DNA of 64,000 bases, from assembly GCF_001730315.1 (NCBI RefSeq), contig NZ_MIKC01000034.1, positions 62,001 to 126,000 of the forward strand, read 5' to 3'. Positions 55,855 to 64,000 of the stretch are shown here, one piece after another. The position numbers and the translations under genes were made by a program. The notes below the pieces were generated by a model. That model was not told the DNA's origin and did not search any database. It saw nothing but the letters and a program-made list of their open reading frames with translations. This DNA comes from Enterococcus ureilyticus (GTDB taxonomy: Bacteria > Bacillota > Bacilli > Lactobacillales > Enterococcaceae). The first letter of the stretch is position 1; every line of letters starts with the position of its first letter.

Positions 55855-57933
55855 ATGGGGAAACAACTAATTATTGCTGAAAAACCTAGTGTTGCTAAAG
55901 ATTTAAGTAAAGTTCTTGGCGCAAATCAAAAAAATAAAAGTTATTACGAAGGACCTAATGTTATTGTGACATGGGCGTTAGGACACTTGTTAGGATTAAA
56001 AATGCCGGAAGACATCAATAAAGAATGGCAATCCTGGCAAATGGAGACTCTACCAATGGTACCTAAGAATTTAGGAATAAAACCGTTACCTAAAACAGGC
56101 CATCAATTAAAAGCGATCAAACAATTAGCAAATCGCAAAGATGTTACCGAAGCAGTTATTGCAACAGATGCAGGACGTGAAGGGGAACTAGTTGCTCGTT
56201 GGATCTTAGAATATGTCCATTTTAATAAGCCAGTAAAACGGTTGTGGATTTCATCCCAAACGGATAAAGCAATCAAAGATGGTTTCAAAAAGTTAAGACC
56301 AGCTAAAGAGTACGACAATTTGTATTATTCCGCTTTAGCGCGTGCAAAAGCAGATTGGTTAGTGGGATTAAACGTGACAAGAGCGTTGACTGTCAAGTAC
56401 CAAGACAGCTTGTCAGCTGGACGGGTTCAAACACCAACCCTATCTTTGGTCCGTCAACAAGAAAAGAAAATAGAAAGCTTTAGACCACAAACCTATTTTT
56501 CAGTAGAGTTGCAAGTTCAAAAAGAAAAAGCCAAACTTGTTCAAAGTAATCCCTACGCTTTTAAAGAACGGAATGAGGTAGAGGCCTTTGTGAAACAATT
56601 AAGTGAAGGTAAAGGCAAAGTAACCGATATCCAAGAAAAAGTCAAAACAGAACAAGCACCACTACCGTATGATTTAACAGAAATCCAAAGAGAAGCCAAT
56701 CAGCGCTATCAATTTTCTGCAAAGAAAACTTTGTCATTAGTACAAAGTCTCTATGAATTTCATAAAATCGTGACGTATCCAAGAACGGATAGTAAATATT
56801 TAACAACAGATATGAAAGCTACTATGAAAGAACGCTTGCAAGCAGTCAGCGATTTTTCACCAGAAGTTAAAACCTATATCAAAGACGGCGGTCAAGTCAA
56901 ACTGACAAAAGTATTCCAAAATGAAAAAGTCACAGATCACCATGCGTTGATTCCGACTGAACAACGCCCGCGTTATGAAAAGTTAAGTGGCGATGAACAA
57001 AAAATCTATAACATGATCGTCACTCGTTTCCTAGGGATGTTTGCAGAATCTCATCGTACAAAACAAACAAAAGTAACCGTAAGTTTTGGGAAAGAACAAT
57101 TTGTCTTCCGCCAAAGTAAAGTTGAAGTTACGGGGTGGAAGCAAGAAAAAGAAGCAGTAGCGCCAAGTTTTGATTGGAAATTGGGCATGATCATACCACC
57201 AAATTTCACTATTAATAAAGAACTAACTGCACCACCAAAGCCGCTGACCGAAGGAACCTTGCTAGGCTTAATGGAAAAGCATAGTTTGGGAACACCAGCT
57301 ACACGAGCTGAAATCATTGAAAAGCTGATCAAGTCAGAGCTGATGGAACGGACAACAAATGGCTTAAGCGTGTCACCAAAAGGGAAGCAACTCCTTGAAT
57401 TAGTCAATCCCTCGTTAGTCACACCTGAACTAACAGAAAAATGGGAAAAAACGTTAGAAGCTATCGCCAAAGGCAAGCAAAGCAGTACCGTTTTTCTAAA
57501 AGAAATCGAACAAGATACAAAAAAACTTGTCAATGAGATCAAACAAAGTGAAAGCAAATACCAAGACTTTTCTATTACGCAAAAGAAATGCCCAGAATGC
57601 GGCTCAAACTTGCGTGAGAAAAACACGAAAGACGGTAAAATCTATGTGTGCTCTAACCAAGACTGTAGTTATCGCCGCAGAAAAGACCCGAAAGTTTCTA
57701 ACCACCGTTGTTCACAATGTCACCGTAAAATGGATATCATTGATGGGAAAAATGGTTCATATTTTAAATGTAAATATTGCTCGATTACTGAAAAAATGCA
57801 GGATAAAAAAGAGCGTAACAAGAAACTGACGAAACACGAAGAACGTAAATTGATGAAGAAATACTCACAAAAAGAAGAACCAGAAGAAAGTGCATTGGCA
57901 CAAGCGTTAAAAGCGGCAATGAAACAAGATTGA
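55855..57933 (+). CDS. topB: DNA topoisomerase III
   Basis: The 692-aa type IA topoisomerase relaxes negative supercoils and decatenates DNA. The Toprim domain starts IIAEKPSVAKDLSKVLG and has ATDAGREGELV; the active-site Tyr is about residue 308 in TYPRTDSKYL; SLSAGRVQTPTL and GTPATRAEIIE are present. The C terminus has two zinc-ribbon units (CPECGSN...CSNQDC; CSQCHRK...CKYC). Length and features are those of a chromosomal TopB, not a plasmid type. Confidence 0.95.
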   Translation: MGKQLIIAEKPSVAKDLSKVLGANQKNKSYYEGPNVIVTWALGHLLGLKMPEDINKEWQSWQMETLPMVPKNLGIKPLPKTGHQLKAIKQLANRKDVTEAVIATDAGREGELVARWILEYVHFNKPVKRLWISSQTDKAIKDGFKKLRPAKEYDNLYYSALARAKADWLVGLNVTRALTVKYQDSLSAGRVQTPTLSLVRQQEKKIESFRPQTYFSVELQVQKEKAKLVQSNPYAFKERNEVEAFVKQLSEGKGKVTDIQEKVKTEQAPLPYDLTEIQREANQRYQFSAKKTLSLVQSLYEFHKIVTYPRTDSKYLTTDMKATMKERLQAVSDFSPEVKTYIKDGGQVKLTKVFQNEKVTDHHALIPTEQRPRYEKLSGDEQKIYNMIVTRFLGMFAESHRTKQTKVTVSFGKEQFVFRQSKVEVTGWKQEKEAVAPSFDWKLGMIIPPNFTINKELTAPPKPLTEGTLLGLMEKHSLGTPATRAEIIEKLIKSELMERTTNGLSVSPKGKQLLELVNPSLVTPELTEKWEKTLEAIAKGKQSSTVFLKEIEQDTKKLVNEIKQSESKYQDFSITQKKCPECGSNLREKNTKDGKIYVCSNQDCSYRRRKDPKVSNHRCSQCHRKMDIIDGKNGSYFKCKYCSITEKMQDKKERNKKLTKHEERKLMKKYSQKEEPEESALAQALKAAMKQD

Positions 57934-57938
57934 GTTTA

Positions 57939-57990
57939 AATAAAGACACTGGTCATCAATAAATAAGATGATCGGTGGCTTTATTTTATT
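57939..57990 (+). terminator. Terminator after topB
   Basis: A stem of about 19 bp with two mismatches (AATAAAGACACTGGTCATC with GATGATCGGTGGCTTTATT), followed by TTATT. Confidence 0.75.
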
Positions 57991-58120
57991 ATTTGTTTGG
58001 AAGATATTAAGCGAAGAGTCAGTGGGTTTTAATTTATGGTATAATTTTGAAGATAAGAGTATCGGTTGTGAGTTAGAAAAGTATGGTAAATAATGCACCA
58101 AAGAAGAAAGGAGCATAAAA

Positions 58121-58420
58121 ATGAGAAAAAATGAATATTTAACCTTAGTAGCAATGGAAGAATGTGCAGAAATTCAACAAGCATTATCAAAAGCAATCAG
58201 GTTTGGGTTTGATGATCATCACCCTTCTAGAGCAGATGAAACGAATGAAGAACAACTTTTGACAGAATTTTATCAATTAACTGCAATGATCGAAGAATTG
58301 CAAAATCAAGGGATCATTGAAAGCTTTATTCGAGAAAAAATAGCTGAGGTGAAACAAAATAAAATTAAGAAGGTTTATCAATACATGGATTATTCAAAGA
58401 AGCAAGGATTGTTGGACTAA
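58121..58420 (+). CDS. MazG-like nucleotide pyrophosphohydrolase family protein
   Basis: The 99-aa helical protein has EECAEIQQALSKAIRFGFDD and, about 35 residues later, LLTEFYQLTAMIEEL, the layout of the MazG/all-alpha NTP-PPase family. The second metal motif lacks the usual final Asp (EFYQ in place of ExxD), so activity is uncertain. Similar short proteins occur in phages and in low-GC chromosomes. AAAGGAG precedes the ATG. Confidence 0.65.
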   Translation: MRKNEYLTLVAMEECAEIQQALSKAIRFGFDDHHPSRADETNEEQLLTEFYQLTAMIEELQNQGIIESFIREKIAEVKQNKIKKVYQYMDYSKKQGLLD

Positions 58421-58719
58421 AGATATTTGGCAGACGTAATTCAAATGTAGATTGGATTCGTCACGTTGTTTTAGTTTGATGAAAAAAATTTCATTTTTTT
58501 CTTTGGGGAAGTCGTCTATTGAAAAACAGAAAAAATAAAATAATATATTATAGTAGAATATGAATAACATATTCTACTATTTATGCATTAGTAAAATAAT
58601 GTTCTTTTGATCTTTGAGTTTTTTTAAAGGTTCTTATTGTTATTTATTTCAATCCAATCACTTTGTTTTTTATTTTCTGACATAATCAACTTTTTTAAAA
58701 TGAAGGGGAATTACATAGA
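58421..58719. other. Upstream region of the M60-WxL gene
   Basis: A 299-base AT-rich region holding the palindrome at 58550-58580 and a possible promoter (TTGAAA at 58519-58524, TA-rich -10 near 58541-58549). No gene is visible. Confidence 0.5.
58550..58580. promoter_or_regulatory. 13-bp palindrome upstream of the M60-WxL gene
   Basis: ATAGTAGAATATG (58550-58562) and CATATTCTACTAT (58568-58580) pair perfectly around AATAA, right after TA-rich -10 candidates. The inner AGTAGAATATG/TATTCTACT is shared with the nifJ palindrome at 9719-9746, which has the same position relative to its -10. Confidence 0.65.
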
Positions 58720-61700
58720 ATGATGAAAAAAAATTTATTAGCACACTTTTTAATACTACTAGGACTGTTTTTTTTTGCTCAAAATAGCTATGCTGAAACA
58801 ACAACGCTAGAAGTTACTAGTTTGGAGCAACCAAATTGGATATTTAAAACAGGGATGTCTCGAGCCAAATATCACGATAGGCAAGATTTAGGGATTGTAG
58901 TTAATGGAGGTTCAACCATAAAAATTCGCAGGACTAGCGTGAATGATGGGTACAATAATTTAACATTATGGTTACTTGGAAATAATCGAACACAAGAGAA
59001 ATCTGTGCCCATAGCGAATGAATGGAAAACAGTACCTGTCGAACATAGTGCTGTGCCATTTATCAACACGCCTTATGGGGAAAATGATGCTGAAGTTGAG
59101 TATGAAATCGATGGTGTTAGTGTAGCATTACCAGTTTACGAATCAGGCTCAAATGAACAAACCTTTTTTTCAAAGTGGAGAGACACAAATGCAGCGTTTG
59201 GTTTGGTAAAGGGGGAACAATTTCAATTATTAATCCCTAATAAAGAAAAAGAGCAAGCAGAGAGTTTAAAAGATTTTTCTGATTTAGATCAATACATTAC
59301 CTATCAGAACAGTATCATTAATTACTACGATGAGCTAATGGGACTTTCAGAAACGGTGAGTGGTGTAAATAAAAAACCAGAAAACCGCTTTTTCTTAAAA
59401 GCTGATGGTGGAACAGGACCTGGAATCGCCGCATATTATCAAGATAACTATTCTTCAAATGGGAAAGACACGGTAGTGAATCGATGGATGACAAAATGGG
59501 ACTGGGGGACACTCCATGAGATTGGACATGCTTATCAACCATCATATAACAATAGAGACATGTATACCGCAGAAGTTTCTAATAATGTATTAGCCGTTTT
59601 TTATACGTATGATTTTAGAGGGAAAGCGATCGTAGAGAAAAACTCATGGTTATATAATTTTGGGAATAAAGCAACTGTAGAATCAGGGTTATACAGCCGT
59701 TTAGTTGAGCAGCAAATCGGGTATCCTGACTTGGATCATAGAGGACGGCTAATTCTCTTAAACGATCTGACCCAAAGTGTTGGAAAAGAGAATTGGACAA
59801 AACTGAATGTCATGTATAGAGAGGCTGTAAATAATGGGGACGAGAACATTAAAAATATGTCATTACCTGATTTATTTAATCTATTTTACAGTAGTCAAAT
59901 GCAAAAAGATTATAGTCCAGTCCTGCTTAAATGGGGCTTACCTTTAACAGAACAAAGACAACGAATAGTAAATCGTGGGAAAAGTTATTCAGCAGTTACT
60001 TCTCTCGTTGATGTCGTTCCTAAGGAAAAGTTAAAGGATGCGGTCTCTTTATTAAGTCCTTCATTGATGGTTGATTCCCAGTTTAGCCTTGTCACAAATC
60101 AAGAAATAGCTGCTTTAAATTTACCAGGAGGGGCCTTGACTATTCATCTTAATATACATGATTTTGCCCAAATAAAAGGGAAGAAAATAGGTATAAAAGA
60201 TGGGGATCAGTTAGTTAAAGAAGTTGAAATAAATGAACCAGATATTGTCATTCCTAAGTTGGAAAACGGTGTTTATACCCTGCAACTTCCTAAAACGGAG
60301 GGATTTTATGAAGCGGATAATTATTATGCGTATGTTCGTGATGCACAAAATAAAACAACTGTTAATCTAACTGAGATAAAAGGAAGTAGGCTATACGATG
60401 AAACGATTCAGTTTAAAGGTCTATATGATAGGGTTTTCGGTGTCATTCAAACAGATTTTATGAATCAAAAGATGATCATTGATGTAACCTCTACTACACC
60501 TCACACTTATTTTAAAGGGCAACTTTATGCTTCAATAGAAGTTTTTGATGAATTTGATCAGTTGATTTATCACAAGGAAATGGAAGGAACAGATGTAGTA
60601 GTAGAAAAAAGTGAACTTCCACTGAAAGAAGGGTATAAAATTAAGTTATACCATGCAGAGACAACAAATCGATTAACTGCAGCTACTGAAACGTTAATTG
60701 ATCCAACGCTTAAAAGCAATGTGCTGCTTGTGAAAAATGGTTACTTGGTAAACGAAAATAGAACATCTGGAATAGCAGTAGCAAAAGAAAAAATTACCTC
60801 TGCAATTGATACAATAAAATCAGATGCTGAATGGGCAAGTGTAGATAATAATCCAGAGAAAACACAAATAACTGTTGCAATTTTATCATTACCAGAAGCA
60901 GAGAGAGATGCTTTGTTAGAACGGCATCAAGATTTTTTAGAGATTCATCCTGGGACTATAACCATTCAGTATGTAGACAATAAAGGCGTAGAATTAGACA
61001 AATCAGAGATATTTACAGGTCGGTTTGGTGAAAAAATCACAGTCAATGCAAAAGAAATCAAAGGATATGAGTTAGATGTGAGTTCACCTCTAATAGAACT
61101 GAATTATCAACTTAAACCTCAAGTTGAAAAGTTTATCTATAAAAAAGATTACACCTCAATAAGTCCTGTAAACCCAGAAGATCCTGACAAGATAATGATA
61201 CCGAATGAAATGAGTGTCAAGCCAAATAACAACCCACTTAAGATTTTACATGTTTCTAATTTTCATTTTGGACAGCAAGCAATGACACTTAATGCACAAA
61301 CCTACAATGCAATTTTAGAAAACGGAAAAAATGAAGCGGGGCTAACGGAGAATTTTGCAAACTCAGTTCAAATCTCTGATGAGCGGGAGACAAATGCAGG
61401 TTGGAGACTTCAAGTAAGACAAGAAGAGCAGTTTACATCCGTTATCACAAAGAAAGAACTAGTGGGAGCACAAATCATTTTAAAAAATCTAACTATGAGT
61501 AAAGGGAAAAGTAATTCGGCAGGACTGGCAACTGTTTCAGAAAAAGAATTGGAGTTAATACCAGATGGCATGACAACTATAGATGTTGCTACAGCCGAAG
61601 CTAAAACGGGGATGGGGACACAAGTAGTGAGATTTGGTGATAAAGGGTCAACAGCTGAAACAAGTATACAATTAGACGTTCCAGCACAGCCACAATTAGT

Positions 61701-61755
61701 GGCAGAAAAATACACGACGACATTAACGTGGATTTTAACTGATTCTCCCATATGA
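58720..61755 (+). CDS. Secreted M60-family metallopeptidase with MucBP-like and WxL domains
   Basis: The 1011-aa surface protein has a signal peptide (cleavage near residue 26, after SYA), an N-terminal beta domain, and an M60/enhancin-type peptidase domain with zinc motif HEIGH at residues 266-270 (WGTLHEIGHAYQP). M60 enzymes cut mucins and other O-glycoproteins. After beta-rich domains there is a MucBP-like repeat at about 745-800 (TITIQYVDNKGVELDKSEIF) and a C-terminal WxL domain from about 825, with GWRLQV near 894 and the terminal LTWIL at about 1002-1006. WxL domains attach non-covalently to peptidoglycan, and there is no LPxTG. It forms a pair with the DUF916/DUF3324 gene 41 bases downstream. 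Start is ATG 58720 or 58723. Confidence 0.9.
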   Translation: MMKKNLLAHFLILLGLFFFAQNSYAETTTLEVTSLEQPNWIFKTGMSRAKYHDRQDLGIVVNGGSTIKIRRTSVNDGYNNLTLWLLGNNRTQEKSVPIANEWKTVPVEHSAVPFINTPYGENDAEVEYEIDGVSVALPVYESGSNEQTFFSKWRDTNAAFGLVKGEQFQLLIPNKEKEQAESLKDFSDLDQYITYQNSIINYYDELMGLSETVSGVNKKPENRFFLKADGGTGPGIAAYYQDNYSSNGKDTVVNRWMTKWDWGTLHEIGHAYQPSYNNRDMYTAEVSNNVLAVFYTYDFRGKAIVEKNSWLYNFGNKATVESGLYSRLVEQQIGYPDLDHRGRLILLNDLTQSVGKENWTKLNVMYREAVNNGDENIKNMSLPDLFNLFYSSQMQKDYSPVLLKWGLPLTEQRQRIVNRGKSYSAVTSLVDVVPKEKLKDAVSLLSPSLMVDSQFSLVTNQEIAALNLPGGALTIHLNIHDFAQIKGKKIGIKDGDQLVKEVEINEPDIVIPKLENGVYTLQLPKTEGFYEADNYYAYVRDAQNKTTVNLTEIKGSRLYDETIQFKGLYDRVFGVIQTDFMNQKMIIDVTSTTPHTYFKGQLYASIEVFDEFDQLIYHKEMEGTDVVVEKSELPLKEGYKIKLYHAETTNRLTAATETLIDPTLKSNVLLVKNGYLVNENRTSGIAVAKEKITSAIDTIKSDAEWASVDNNPEKTQITVAILSLPEAERDALLERHQDFLEIHPGTITIQYVDNKGVELDKSEIFTGRFGEKITVNAKEIKGYELDVSSPLIELNYQLKPQVEKFIYKKDYTSISPVNPEDPDKIMIPNEMSVKPNNNPLKILHVSNFHFGQQAMTLNAQTYNAILENGKNEAGLTENFANSVQISDERETNAGWRLQVRQEEQFTSVITKKELVGAQIILKNLTMSKGKSNSAGLATVSEKELELIPDGMTTIDVATAEAKTGMGTQVVRFGDKGSTAETSIQLDVPAQPQLVAEKYTTTLTWILTDSPI

Positions 61756-61796
61756 AATCAGAGACGTATAGCATTAAGTTAGTATAGGGAGGCAGT

Positions 61797-62846
61797 ATGA
61801 CTAAAAAGATGATTAAACCATATCTACTATTATCAGTAATTGCTTTTGTAATGTGTCTGATGGGTTCATTCAACGTAGTTGGACAGGCAGATAATAATGA
61901 GCAGAATGAAGACGCCATAGCGGGATCTCTTGAAGTGAAAACAATCATCCCCGAAAATCAAAGAGACAAAACAAAAACGTATTTTGACTTACTAATGTCT
62001 GCAGGAACAGAGCAAGTTATTCAAGTAGAGTTGAAAAATACATCCCAAAAAGAAGATATAGTAGCTGTGATTCAAATTAATGATGCAACCACTAATAATA
62101 ATGGCACAGTAGAATATACAAAAAGTGAAAAAAGAGATTCAACGTTAAAAGTTGGAATTTCAGATCTAGTGAGAACAGATTCAGAGGTTGTTATTCCTGC
62201 AAATCAGACTAAGACGCTTTTTATACAGATTACAATGCCAACTGAAAAGCTTGATGGAGTACTCCTTGGGGGAATAGTGATAAGCGAAGAGAAGCAAAGA
62301 GCATTAAATGAAAAAAAAAGCACTGGTACTACTGTAATTAATAAATTTGCGTATACAATTGGTCTGTTATTGACAGAAAATGAAAAAGAAGCAGAGGCAA
62401 AATTGAAATTAACAACAGTGACGATTGGCAAAGTCAACTATCGAAAGTTTATCAAGGCAAATATTCAAAATACTCAACCTGTCATTATTAAGGATATGAT
62501 GATTGAAGCTAAAATCTATTTAAAAGAAGGAAAAGAAATTTTTTTCACTCAAACATCAGAGAATATTAACATGGCCCCAAACTCAAATTTTGACTACTTA
62601 ATAAGTATGGAAAAAAATGAGTTTCCAGCTGGAAACTACATTTTAGAAGTGAAAGCCAAAAATGGTGAAAAAGAGTGGACTATGGAAAAAGAATTTACCA
62701 TTGTAGAAAAAGAGAATAAGAAATTAAATGAAACAACGAATCAACTAGAGGCGACTTCCTCAAGGAAGCTGATTTTTTATATAGTGTTGCTACTATTTAT
62801 TTTGTGGTCAATTAATTGGAAAAATAGAAATAGAAGAAAAAAGTAA
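61797..62846 (+). CDS. WxL-interacting protein (DUF916-DUF3324)
   Basis: The 349-aa protein has a signal sequence (about 1-30), a DUF916 domain (about 38-160; YFDLLMSAGTEQVIQVELKN), a DUF3324 domain (about 170-300; INKFAYTIGLLLTENEKE), one membrane segment near 322-340 and a basic tail NRNRRKK. This topology is constant for the partner of WxL proteins, which holds them at the cell surface. It has the WxL protein directly upstream. The usual small WxL protein and second WxL gene of such operons are absent. The ribosome site GGGAGG is good. Confidence 0.92.
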   Translation: MTKKMIKPYLLLSVIAFVMCLMGSFNVVGQADNNEQNEDAIAGSLEVKTIIPENQRDKTKTYFDLLMSAGTEQVIQVELKNTSQKEDIVAVIQINDATTNNNGTVEYTKSEKRDSTLKVGISDLVRTDSEVVIPANQTKTLFIQITMPTEKLDGVLLGGIVISEEKQRALNEKKSTGTTVINKFAYTIGLLLTENEKEAEAKLKLTTVTIGKVNYRKFIKANIQNTQPVIIKDMMIEAKIYLKEGKEIFFTQTSENINMAPNSNFDYLISMEKNEFPAGNYILEVKAKNGEKEWTMEKEFTIVEKENKKLNETTNQLEATSSRKLIFYIVLLLFILWSINWKNRNRRKK

Positions 62847-63185
62847 CGGTTTAGATAGTTAGTGAAGACCAGAGTATGAATAGAAAAGTGGGAAGCTAAA
62901 GTAGTCATCTTCTCACTTTTCTTATTTTTCCCCAAGAACAAAGGAATATTTTGATGAAAATAGGACAGAAACATTTGTATTTTGTAAATAAAAGAGTATA
63001 CTTTAGATTGGAATCATTCTAAAATTAATAAAAAGAGTTTCCACGCACATATTGTATTTAGGTTTATTTTATTCTGGGTTTTGATTCATTTTGGCAGCAC
63101 CAACCAACTGCGCAAATGGATAATTACAATGGATAAAATCAGCTTATTCTTTTTGTGGAAACAGTAAAAACAAGGGGGATTATTG
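62847..63185. other. 339-base region before cydA
   Basis: It holds the terminator of the WxL pair, a promoter (TTGTAT at 62975-62980, TATACT at 62997-63002, spacing 16) and a leader of about 175 bases for cydA. GTTTCCAC at about 63039-63046 is complementary to GTGGAAAC at about 63156-63163, so the leader may close into a large loop. No Rex site with canonical spacing was seen. Confidence 0.5.
62882..62930 (+). terminator. Terminator of the WxL gene pair
   Basis: AGAAAAGTGGGAAG and CTTCTCACTTTTCT form a 14-bp stem (one G-U) followed by TTATTTTT. Confidence 0.8.
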
Positions 63186-64000
63186 ATGTTTGATATTGTA
63201 ACATTAGCAAGATTCCAATTTGCAATGACGACTGTCTTTCATTACTTCTTCGTACCGTTTTCAATAGGATTAGCACTTGTAGTCGCAGTCATGGAAACGA
63301 TGTATGTTGTGAAAAAAGATGAGCGTTATCGCAAAATGGCGAAGTTTTGGGGCAACATTTTTCTATTAAGTTTTGCAGTAGGCGTTGTAACAGGAATTAT
63401 TCAAGAATTCCAGTTTGGAATGAACTGGTCAGATTATTCACGCTTTGTCGGAGATATTTTTGGTGCTCCACTAGCAATTGAAGCGTTACTTGCATTCTTT
63501 TTAGAATCAACATTTTTAGGTTTATGGATATTTACTTGGGATAAAGTCAGTCCTAAACTACATTTAACATTTATTTGGTTGGTCGTATTTGGTTCAATGA
63601 TGTCGGCTTTCTGGATTTTAGCGGCAAACAGCTTTATGCAACATCCAGTGGGCTATACTTTAAACAATGGTCGTGCTGAATTGATCGATTTTGGGGCCGT
63701 AATTGGCAATCCAAAAGTTTGGTATGAGTTTACACATGTTCTGTCTGGCGCAATTGTGATGGGCGGGATGATCGTTGCAGGTTTAGCTGCATTCCAAATT
63801 TTGAAAAAACGTGATATGAATTTCCACAAAACATCTATGCGTGTTGGTTTATGGATCGCTTTATTTGGGTCACTATCTGTTTTATTTACAGGGGACTTGC
63901 AAATGAAAGCCTTGATCAATGATCAACCAATGAAATTTGCGGCAATGGAAGGGGATTATGAAGATTCTGGCGATCCGGCCGCTTGGACATTGATTGCTTG
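63186..64000 (+). CDS. cydA: Cytochrome bd ubiquinol oxidase subunit I, 3' end beyond the window
   Basis: The visible 271 codons encode the N-terminal half of CydA, which holds the b-type hemes and quinol site of the bd oxidase reducing oxygen to water. The start MFDIVTLARFQFAMTTVFHYFFVPFSIG has the heme-ligand His; later come the VGVVTGIIQEFQFGMNWSDYS segment, EALLAFFLESTFLGLWIF, and GDLQMKALINDQPMKFAAMEG at the start of the Q-loop. Enterococci make this oxidase only with exogenous heme. ATG 63186 follows AAGGGGGA. cydB and cydCD are expected past the window. Confidence 0.95.
   Translation, partial: MFDIVTLARFQFAMTTVFHYFFVPFSIGLALVVAVMETMYVVKKDERYRKMAKFWGNIFLLSFAVGVVTGIIQEFQFGMNWSDYSRFVGDIFGAPLAIEALLAFFLESTFLGLWIFTWDKVSPKLHLTFIWLVVFGSMMSAFWILAANSFMQHPVGYTLNNGRAELIDFGAVIGNPKVWYEFTHVLSGAIVMGGMIVAGLAAFQILKKRDMNFHKTSMRVGLWIALFGSLSVLFTGDLQMKALINDQPMKFAAMEGDYEDSGDPAAWTLIA

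Noticed and set aside
57051-57626. 191-aa minus-strand open frame
   Set aside because: Antisense to topB, Ser/Phe-rich shadow of a Lys/Glu-rich coding strand.
61601-61948. 115-aa minus-strand open frame spanning the WxL gene pair junction
   Set aside because: It crosses two confident genes and their spacer and has no family features.

Overview
The window looks like a low-GC Firmicutes chromosome and most probably an Enterococcus of the E. faecalis-like side of the genus. The grounds are the gene families and local orders: cdaA-cdaR-glmM, glnR-glnA with a GlnR box, an efaCBA-type manganese transporter, a fhtR-hrtBA-type heme efflux locus, a WxL cell-surface locus, the cysteine desulfurase-DUF1831-mnmA order, a DUF1033 gene, a glmS ribozyme and T-box leaders. 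This is judged from remembered families, not from a database search. No prophage, CRISPR array or resistance island is visible, and mobile DNA is limited to one transposase remnant.

Layout. 1-2.5 kb: the end of a cell-surface polysaccharide region (truncated GT2 glycosyltransferase and a polytopic DUF6056-like protein). 2.5-8 kb: a dispersed repeat, then gdpD-miaA-hflX and the GlnR-controlled glnRA operon. 8-13.5 kb: a Fur-boxed small monooxygenase, an unknown 332-aa protein, and a large pyruvate:ferredoxin/flavodoxin oxidoreductase whose promoter carries two palindromes. 13.6-17.1 kb: cyclic-di-AMP synthesis with glmM. 17.1-21.8 kb: transposase remnant and a SAM hydrolase plus ECF transporter cluster. 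21.8-24.2 kb: glmS with its self-cleaving ribozyme leader, followed by the second repeat copy. 24.2-28.2 kb: a two-component system with a Met-rich sensor loop, a divergent His-rich exported protein, and an NlpC/P60 hydrolase. 28.5-31.1 kb: TetR-type regulator and ABC exporter with three operator palindromes.

31-36 kb holds small hypotheticals, a TPR-like protein, tRNA-Arg(CCG), rpoN, a GNAT enzyme, tRNA-Thr(GGT) and a broken zinc-ribbon gene. 36-41.4 kb is a methionine uptake operon (metQ-metN-metI-metQ-M20 amidohydrolase) behind two tandem T-boxes that both appear to read AUG. 41.8-43.8 kb is an ABC-F protein behind a long leader with a 26-codon peptide and terminators. 43.8-47.7 kb: efaCBA with two DtxR-family boxes and a membrane-anchored serine hydrolase. 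47.9-58.4 kb: prs, rarD, cysteine desulfurase, DUF1831, a frameshifted gene, mnmA, DUF1033, a DsbA-like protein, topB and a MazG-like protein. 58.7-62.8 kb: a secreted M60 metallopeptidase carrying a WxL domain plus its DUF916/DUF3324 partner. The window ends inside cydA.

Two themes recur. One is metal, heme and redox control: Fur box, FhtR-like operators, EfaR-type boxes, a Rex-like palindrome and cytochrome bd. The other is RNA-level control: glmS ribozyme, two T-boxes, the ABC-F attenuator and the SAM-hydrolase leader hairpin. Candidates most worth study are the ABC-F leader, the tandem T-box with a 16-bp hairpin between units, the palindrome shared by the nifJ and M60-WxL promoters, the dispersed structured repeat, and the M60-WxL two-gene surface system.
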